Shown: piece after piece, positions 1 through 4,185 of the stretch | How positions within the stretch are numbered: the first letter of the stretch is position 1 | Layout: every line of letters begins with the position of its first letter | From: Clostridiales bacterium | GTDB lineage: Bacteria; Bacillota; Clostridia; Christensenellales; Pumilibacteraceae | Reading direction: 5' to 3' | Length of the DNA: 5,307 nt | NCBI GenBank assembly: GCA_029069015.1 | Contig: JAIEBL010000085.1 | Coordinates: 1 to 5,307 of the forward strand | The notes under the pieces: generated by a model | Told to the model about the DNA's origin: nothing | Database searches by the model: none | Seen by the model: the letters and a program-made list of their open reading frames with translations, nothing else | Translations under genes and position numbers: made by a program

Positions 1-1819
1 CGTCGAGTGTCCCGTCATTCGTTGCCGTTATACGGTACAATTTACCGATATTGGATACCGCAAATAAGTTGTTGCCGTAGCCGCCGAAAATCGCCGCAAA
101 TTTATTGTTGCTTGATTTAGCGTTCGGTACGCTGACCGTCTTATTCAGCACGGCGCCGTCGTACACACCGAAAATCTCGATTTGACCGCTACCGTTCAAA
201 GCGGCACTGAGTTCGGTTTTACCGTCTACGAATTCGGGTTTCAGTTCCGTACCGTCCGTCGCCCATTTTGTTGTTTCATACGTTTCTTTATTGATATAAC
301 GACCGTAAAGATCAAGACCGTCAAGAACGGGAAGCCCCGTCAAAATCTTGCCTGCAACGACTTGCGTATATATTACGCCCGTGCCGTTCGCCGGCAAAGG
401 CATTGAGCTACCGGTCAAACCTGCGACCGTTCCCCAACTGCGAACCTTGCTCGTGCCGTCGATCAGATAGCCGTAACCTGCGCCCGCCGAAAACGTGGGC
501 AACAAAAGTTCTTGTTCCGCATCGTGCCCTTGCGAATCCACAAAGGCATCGGGAGCAGTATTAAAAACGTTACGCGCCGTTGTCAATGCGGGAACGGAAG
601 TACCGATTTGTTTAAATCCAAGCACGGCGTACGGAATGTTTTTATAGCTTCCGTCGCTCACGAGCATTGCTCCGGAAAGATTATCGCTCGGATCCGTCGC
701 CAATAACGTTTTTACGATACCGCTTACCACTTGGTTCGTATTCGTCGTATCATACCCTATCGTAGCGCTCGTAACGGAAATATTCTTTCCGCGTACATAC
801 AACGTGCCGTCTTTAACATAGTAAACGTTACCATCGCCCAAAAACGCTTGCGTTTGCAGATAATCGCTTGCGTTGCCGCTCGTACCGATAATTGCCGTCA
901 GAACGTCGTCGTCGCCGCGGTCGTACGTATAGGTCTGCGTGTTGTCTAACTGATAGTATACTTGTTGTCCCCAAGTAAAGTTTTTGGGCGTATCGTTGTT
1001 GCCCATCGCATCACGCCCCGCCGAATAGAACAAATTGTAGTTATATTCGCTCGCCGTAAATGCGTATACATTGGCAAGAAATTGCCCTTTAAGCGGAATC
1101 AGTGCAGTCGTATTGCCCGCCACCGCATAGCCCGAACTATCCGTCGTACTGAGATAGTTGATCATGGAAGGCAAGAACTTGTTTTCCGCCTCTCTGTAAT
1201 TGGGGTTGCTTGCGGCATTTCCACGAAGCAATAAGTTCATCGTGAACGGCGTAGAATCCTGCGTCGGCTCGACGATTTCCGCGCCCCAAGTATAGATAAG
1301 GTTGTTTTCCGTGATAAACGCTGCCGTCTTGCGCGTCGCCACGATAGATTTGATGGTCCGATTCTCTTCGCTGGTGTCCAACACCGTATAGCCCGCGTCA
1401 GGCGACGTATCGGGATCGGCGCCGATAACAAAATCCGTAGGACTCTCCGCGGTCCCAGAATACCAAATGTCGGTGAATTTTACGTCAATCTTAATAGGCG
1501 TAGAAGGATAATACTCGCCGAGCGTATTAAGCGTACTTACGGGGTTCGAATTCAATCCCGTTACGTTGCCACCGTTTTGACCGCCCGATTTATCGAGAAG
1601 GCTCATGCCGTAAAGATCGCCGTCGTACGTAAGCGCAATTGCAAAGTCTTCCCCTGCCGCAACTTGTTTGAACTTCAAATCATGAATTGCGGATGCAGAC
1701 GAAGAATCTGCATAAACCCGGGCAGGAGAAAGCGTGCCCAAACCCAGCGCCGTCGTCAGAAGAAACAACAGGCACAGGCACACAATCGATATTGTACGTT
1801 TTTTAGATTTTACGGTCAT
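1..1819 (-). CDS. Secreted RCC1-repeat-like protein, C-terminus beyond window
   Basis: The reading frame is open from an ATG at 1817-1819 to the left window edge, giving 606 visible codons with no stop; the C-terminus is not in the window. The start is fixed by GAGAGG at 1828-1833, 8 nt upstream. The N-terminus is a classic signal peptide: KSKKR (4-8), a hydrophobic core (about 10-30), then a VYA-D site predicting cleavage after Ala37. The exported part is rich in Thr, Asn, Gly, Tyr and Asp. Segments resemble degenerate RCC1 / alpha-tubulin-suppressor propeller strands of the type 'F-x-x-V-x-x-G ... A-L-x-x-D-G-x-L-Y-x-W-G': residues about 48-73 (FKQVAAGEDFAIALTYDGDL onward), 156-180 (ending in LIYTWGAE), 438-465 (ending in VRSWGT), 483-508 and 574-603. 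Blade spacing is irregular, so the fold is inferred. No enzyme motif, LPXTG or S-layer domain is visible, but an anchor could lie beyond the edge. The gene is transcribed divergently from thiT. That it is a real exported protein is nearly certain; the RCC1 assignment is moderate and its function is unknown. Confidence 0.6.
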   Translation of the reverse strand, partial: MTVKSKKRTISIVCLCLLFLLTTALGLGTLSPARVYADSSSASAIHDLKFKQVAAGEDFAIALTYDGDLYGMSLLDKSGGQNGGNVTGLNSNPVSTLNTLGEYYPSTPIKIDVKFTDIWYSGTAESPTDFVIGADPDTSPDAGYTVLDTSEENRTIKSIVATRKTAAFITENNLIYTWGAEIVEPTQDSTPFTMNLLLRGNAASNPNYREAENKFLPSMINYLSTTDSSGYAVAGNTTALIPLKGQFLANVYAFTASEYNYNLFYSAGRDAMGNNDTPKNFTWGQQVYYQLDNTQTYTYDRGDDDVLTAIIGTSGNASDYLQTQAFLGDGNVYYVKDGTLYVRGKNISVTSATIGYDTTNTNQVVSGIVKTLLATDPSDNLSGAMLVSDGSYKNIPYAVLGFKQIGTSVPALTTARNVFNTAPDAFVDSQGHDAEQELLLPTFSAGAGYGYLIDGTSKVRSWGTVAGLTGSSMPLPANGTGVIYTQVVAGKILTGLPVLDGLDLYGRYINKETYETTKWATDGTELKPEFVDGKTELSAALNGSGQIEIFGVYDGAVLNKTVSVPNAKSSNNKFAAIFGGYGNNLFAVSNIGKLYRITATNDGTLD

Positions 1820-1827
1820 GGTAAAAA

Positions 1828-1833
1828 CCTCTC
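1828..1833 (-). promoter_or_regulatory. Ribosome binding site of the secreted protein gene
   Basis: On the minus strand this reads GAGAGG, 8 nt before the ATG at 1819. It selects that Met, which starts the signal peptide. No other Met lies between it and the hydrophobic core. Confidence 0.8.
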
Positions 1834-1855
1834 AGCGTAACGTGCATATAATAAG

Positions 1856-1880
1856 ATGATACGCCTATTTTACGAATCAT
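1856..1880 (-). promoter_or_regulatory. Inverted repeat at the 5' end of the secreted-protein mRNA
   Basis: Arms 1856-1863 (ATGATACG on plus) and 1873-1880 (CGAATCAT) pair over 8 positions with one A-A mismatch around a 9-nt loop. The outer end coincides with the transcription start predicted from the -10 box at 1886-1891. The transcript could therefore begin with a hairpin that protects the mRNA, or the site could be an operator overlapping the start. The pairing is seen; the role is inferred. Confidence 0.4.
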
Positions 1881-1885
1881 ATATT

Positions 1886-1914
1886 ATTATAAGCTATTCA
1901 AGCAATAAAGTCAA
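1886..1914 (-). promoter_or_regulatory. Sigma-A-type promoter for the secreted protein gene
   Basis: On the minus strand the -35 box TTGACT (1909-1914) and a perfect -10 box TATAAT (1886-1891) are separated by exactly 17 bp. Transcription should start near 1879-1880, giving a leader of about 60 nt. Only one base differs from the two consensus hexamers, so constitutive or strong expression is plausible. This is inferred from sequence only. Confidence 0.8.
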
Positions 1915-1947
1915 TAATCGTTCACAAAAAATTCATACTTTTTTCGA

Positions 1948-1987
1948 GCGAAAAAGCGGTTTTTTTTATATTTTTCGCAATTTTCGC
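1948..1987. repeat. Clustered GCGAAAA words with an 8-bp inverted repeat
   Basis: GCGAAAAA at 1948-1955 and its exact complement TTTTTCGC at 1971-1978 form a perfect 8-bp inverted repeat with a 15-nt spacer. A further TTTTCGC follows at 1981-1987. A related TTTCGC lies at 2072-2077 inside the thiT promoter spacer. Placed between two divergent promoters, these could be binding sites for a regulator or A-tract bend elements. They could also arise by chance in AT-rich DNA. Confidence 0.3.
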
Positions 1988-2064
1988 TTAAAAAACTTGC
2001 ATTTACGAAAATTTATTGCAACTTGGCGTAATTTCTTCAATTTTTTACAAGCACCGAAAAACAG

Positions 2065-2093
2065 TTGACACTTTCGCAAAAAGCGACTATTAT
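2065..2093 (+). promoter_or_regulatory. Sigma-A-type promoter for thiT
   Basis: A perfect -35 box TTGACA (2065-2070) and -10 box TATTAT (2088-2093) are separated by exactly 17 bp. Transcription would begin near 2100, immediately before the TPP aptamer, as expected for a riboswitch-controlled leader. The spacer contains a small palindrome, TCGCAAAAAGCGA (2074-2086). Confidence 0.85.
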
Positions 2094-2102
2094 ATACCCG
2101 TT

Positions 2103-2201
2103 ACCGCTGGGGGCGCCGCTTCTTGCCGCGGCTGAGATAATAACAGCTCAGTTATTGGTCCCTTTGAACCTGTGAGTTAGTACTCGCGTAGGGAAAGCTG
2201 T
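2103..2201 (+). ncRNA. TPP riboswitch (THI element) aptamer
   Basis: The conserved core of the thiamine pyrophosphate riboswitch is present: a G-rich 5' segment ending in GCGCC (2109-2116), CTGAGA (2132-2137), CCCTTTGAACCTG (2160-2172) and GCGTAGGGAA (2186-2195). The closing stem P1 pairs ACCGCT (2103-2108) with AGCTGT (2196-2201), with one mismatch. A GCCGC/GCGGC hairpin (2115-2119 with 2128-2132) precedes CTGAGA. AATAAC/GTTATT (2139-2144 with 2151-2156) forms a second arm, and GTGAG/CTCGC (2172-2176 with 2183-2187) forms the P5-like stem. It sits just after the promoter and before a terminator and thiT. TPP binding should therefore lower expression of the thiamine transporter. Confidence 0.95.
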
Positions 2202-2236
2202 TGTTATTGTAAATTTTCTCATGCAATATATAACAC

Positions 2237-2276
2237 AAAAGACTTACCCTGCTCAAAAGCGGCGTAGGTCTTTTTT
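2237..2276 (+). terminator. Riboswitch-controlled intrinsic terminator (attenuator)
   Basis: A 16-position stem pairs 2237-2252 with 2259-2274, with one C-C mismatch and two G-U pairs, around the loop TCAAAA, and ends in a run of six T (2271-2276). A competing antiterminator is visible: GTAGGGAAAG (2188-2197), the conserved 3' strand of the TPP aptamer, pairs with CTTACCCTGC (2243-2252), the 5' arm of the terminator, over 10 positions with one mismatch. When TPP holds the aptamer strand, the terminator can form. Without TPP, the antiterminator can win and transcription reaches thiT. Confidence 0.9.
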
Positions 2277-2294
2277 GTTGCGGCTTTCGGTAAG

Positions 2295-2303
2295 AAGGAG
2301 GTG
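2295..2303 (+). promoter_or_regulatory. Ribosome binding site of thiT
   Basis: AAGGAGGTG is an almost perfect anti-Shine-Dalgarno match, with AGGAGG ending 6 nt before the ATG at 2308. It decides the start. The in-frame ATG at 2221 lies upstream of the terminator hairpin and has no such site. Confidence 0.92.
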
Positions 2304-2307
2304 TTGT

Positions 2308-3225
2308 ATGTTTACTAAGGATTGGTGGAGCGGCATTGCGATGGACTGGTGGAAGCTTCTTCTCACCATGCTCGTCGTATTGGCTATTGTAGCGATTACA
2401 ATCACCGTGATCACGGTGCTGCAAAAAAAACGCGGCGCACAGCCGCATACGCGCAGCACACGAGACATCACCTACGGCGCGATTTGCGTAGCGGCGGCGT
2501 TTGCCCTATCCTACTTTCGGCTGTATAGACTACCGAGCGGCGGGTCGATCACGCTCGCCTCGGCGCTACCCATGCTGATTTACTGCTACTACTTCGGTTT
2601 TCGCAAAAGCCTGGTGGTTTCCACCGTGTACATGGTGTTACAATTCCTGCAAGAACCGTACGTGATCTCACCGTGGAGCGCGCTTCTCGACTACGTCATT
2701 CCCTATCTTTCGTTCTGCTTTGTGGGCTTATTCTCTTTCAAAGTACAAAAGTACAACGCCATCGTTAAGCAAGGCAAAAACCCTCTGTTTTGCCACGGCG
2801 GCTTTTTGATCGGAACGGGCATCTATTTCGTCGTCCGTCTGTTTTCACACGTACTTGCGGGCGTGCTGTTTTGGAGCGAAGGCATCGACTTTATGTCCTG
2901 GCAAGGCAATCTTACGGGTGGCACGGCTTGGGCGTACAGCACAACCTACAATGCACTCTTCTTCGTCCCCGATACGGTGATTGCATTAGTTGCGGGCGTG
3001 CTGCTTCTTGCGAGCAAGTCGTTCAACAAATTTATGGCTTCGTCTACGCACCGATTCCAAGACGCCGATGCTCGCGCAAAAGACGATAAGGGAGCTGCTA
3101 CCTGCGCTGACGAACGGGAGCGGGAGTCCCGTGGGCGGAATGGAGCCCGTGACGACGGCAATATTGACGAGGACTTGCACGGCAATCAGGCAAGCGATAC
3201 CGCCGGCGAGGTAACAACCGAATAA
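2308..3225 (+). CDS. thiT: ECF thiamine transporter substrate-binding subunit ThiT
   Basis: ThiT is the membrane S-component that binds thiamine and passes it in with a shared ECF ATPase module (not encoded here). The 305-residue product carries family marks: LPSGGSITLASALPM (75-89), the segment 110-129 with LQ, Pro122 and LLDY, then FSHVLAGVLFW (179-189) and an AYSTTYNALF segment (209-218). By position, Glu116, His181, Trp189 and Asn215 are candidate thiamine contacts; this is inferred from family knowledge, not alignment. Characterised ThiT proteins are near 180 residues with six helices. This one has an added N-terminal helix (about 16-38) preceded by a Trp-rich start with two DWW motifs. 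It also has a charged tail of about 70 residues (236-305) with no family resemblance. Codons 227-305 lie antisense to the 3' end of ftsW. The TPP riboswitch directly upstream independently supports the assignment. The start is set by the strong site at 2295-2303. Confidence 0.93.
   Translation: MFTKDWWSGIAMDWWKLLLTMLVVLAIVAITITVITVLQKKRGAQPHTRSTRDITYGAICVAAAFALSYFRLYRLPSGGSITLASALPMLIYCYYFGFRKSLVVSTVYMVLQFLQEPYVISPWSALLDYVIPYLSFCFVGLFSFKVQKYNAIVKQGKNPLFCHGGFLIGTGIYFVVRLFSHVLAGVLFWSEGIDFMSWQGNLTGGTAWAYSTTYNALFFVPDTVIALVAGVLLLASKSFNKFMASSTHRFQDADARAKDDKGAATCADERERESRGRNGARDDGNIDEDLHGNQASDTAGEVTTE
2986..3225. other. 240-bp tail-to-tail overlap of thiT and ftsW
   Basis: The stop of thiT (3223-3225) lies deep inside ftsW and the stop of ftsW (2986-2988) lies inside thiT. 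Codons of both genes start at positions that are 1 modulo 3, so every thiT codon is the exact reverse complement of an ftsW codon. FtsW residues 321-399, including the conserved GSIPPTGLPLPFVSAGSSS segment, face ThiT residues 227-305. Second-position U codons (hydrophobic) in FtsW become second-position A codons (charged or polar) in ThiT, which explains the hydrophilic tail. The FtsW strand is clearly the constrained one. Confidence 0.9.
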
Positions 3226-4185
3226 ATCCGAGCTGTTGTGCGCGATTTTAACGGCGCGGGCAATAAGGAGCACGTAGGCGGCAAGCAAGAGCATGCAGCC
3301 TAGTAATCCCAATTCCTCGCCTACGATACCGAAAATGAAGTCACTTTCCGAAAAAGGCAAAAATAAGTACTTTTGCCGTGAATTGAAGAGTCCCAGCCCG
3401 AACAGCCCGCCGCTGCCGAGCGAATAGAAGGACTGAATCAGTTGGTATCCTTCGCCGAGCGGCGATGCCCACGGATCGATAAAAGCCAGCAGGCGTTTCA
3501 TTCGGTACGGCTCTGCCACGACGAGCAGCACGCCTGTCGCGATAACGGGCAAAGCGAGCAACAAAAAGTGCTTGATACGCGCGCCGCCGATAAAGAGCAT
3601 GGCGAACATGAGTAGTCCCACTACGATCGTTACAGACATGTTCGGTTCGGTAATAATGAGTACGCATATCACCCCGCCCACGGCGAGAACGGGCAAAATG
3701 CCTAAGAAAGTATGCATTTTGTCGCGGTGCTTTGCCATATAGGCGGCGGCAAACACGATAAAACCGAATTTGGCGATTTCGCTCGCCTGTATGGTGAAAA
3801 ACGGCAGGTTTATCCATCGGCGCGCGCCGTAGTTTTCTACGCCGATACCGGGGATGAACACCAACACGAGGAGCACAACGGAAATGCCCAGCAGAACGTA
3901 GCGCAGCTTTTTCAGTATATGATAGTCCGCCAGGCTCATGCCGATCATGGCGGCAAATCCCAAAACCACGCCGAACAACTGCTTAAACATATAATAATAG
4001 CGGTTGTGGTAGTTGACGAGCGCATTGTACATGCTTGCGGAATACACCATCAAGACGCCGAACAATGCCAAAAGAATGGTAACGCCAAACAAAATGTAGT
4101 CGAAACTGCCCTCTTTTTTATAGAGAGGGCTTTTCGTTTGCGCCGCTACGGCGGCACTTTCGGCTTTACGATTGTTTTTGCGCAT
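2986..4185 (-). CDS. ftsW: Lipid II glycosyltransferase FtsW (SEDS family)
   Basis: This SEDS-family membrane glycosyltransferase polymerises lipid II into glycan strands, working with a class B PBP at the division septum. The product is 399 residues, normal for the family, with about ten hydrophobic helices from residue 30. Conserved segments include YGARRWINL (119-127), ASEIAKF (134-140), EPNMSVT (180-186), FIDPWASPLGEGYQLIQS (235-252), SDFIFGIVGEELG (281-293) and TGSIPPTGLPLPFVSAGSSS (346-365). Asp282 corresponds to the essential SEDS aspartate. The usual LPE before it is LPF here. The start at 4183-4185 is chosen because GGTGGGAG lies 6 nt upstream and the protein then begins with the usual short basic, polar tail. 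It overlaps the end of murD by 20 bases, implying co-transcription and coupled translation. The murD linkage favours FtsW (or its sporulation paralogue SpoVE) over RodA. Its last 240 bases overlap thiT on the other strand. Confidence 0.94.
   Translation of the reverse strand: MRKNNRKAESAAVAAQTKSPLYKKEGSFDYILFGVTILLALFGVLMVYSASMYNALVNYHNRYYYMFKQLFGVVLGFAAMIGMSLADYHILKKLRYVLLGISVVLLVLVFIPGIGVENYGARRWINLPFFTIQASEIAKFGFIVFAAAYMAKHRDKMHTFLGILPVLAVGGVICVLIITEPNMSVTIVVGLLMFAMLFIGGARIKHFLLLALPVIATGVLLVVAEPYRMKRLLAFIDPWASPLGEGYQLIQSFYSLGSGGLFGLGLFNSRQKYLFLPFSESDFIFGIVGEELGLLGCMLLLAAYVLLIARAVKIAHNSSDLFGCYLAGGIACLIAVQVLVNIAVVTGSIPPTGLPLPFVSAGSSSLIVFCASIGVLESVRRRSHKFVERLARKKQHARN

Larger units (their letters stand above)
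1820..2307. other. Divergent non-coding control region
   Basis: These 488 bases separate two divergently transcribed genes. From left to right they hold the leader and promoter of the secreted-protein gene (to 1914), an AT-rich stretch with many A and T tracts (1915-2064), the thiT promoter (2065-2093), the TPP aptamer (2103-2201), its terminator (2237-2276) and the thiT ribosome binding site. The middle stretch has no credible gene. The short plus-strand reading frame across it has no ribosome binding site and a composition expected of A/T-rich DNA. Confidence 0.85.

Noticed and set aside
182..1234. Four plus-strand open frames of 64-90 codons across the left third
   Set aside because: They lie antisense to a single 606-codon frame that has a signal peptide, ribosome binding site and promoter. 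They are Arg- and Cys-rich without domains.
1799..1881. Possible short leader peptide starting in the secreted-protein leader and overlapping its start
   Set aside because: Its ATG is right at the predicted transcription start with no ribosome binding site. The bases are better explained by the inverted repeat.
1856..2068. Plus-strand 70-codon frame in the intergenic region
   Set aside because: It has no ribosome binding site, a Phe/Asn/Lys-rich product reflecting A and T tracts, and overlaps the minus-strand promoter.
2221..2307. Upstream in-frame ATG at 2221 that would lengthen ThiT by 29 residues
   Set aside because: It precedes and includes the terminator hairpin and has no ribosome binding site. 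The site at 2295-2303 clearly selects 2308.
3020..3045. AAATTTA as a programmed -1 frameshift site in thiT
   Set aside because: It is read as AAA TTT, so the slippery heptamer is not in the required phase, and no following stimulatory hairpin is obvious.
3113..3130. GC-rich palindrome as a terminator for thiT or ftsW
   Set aside because: It has no T run on either side, lies before the thiT stop, and is explained by Pro and Gly codons of the conserved FtsW segment.
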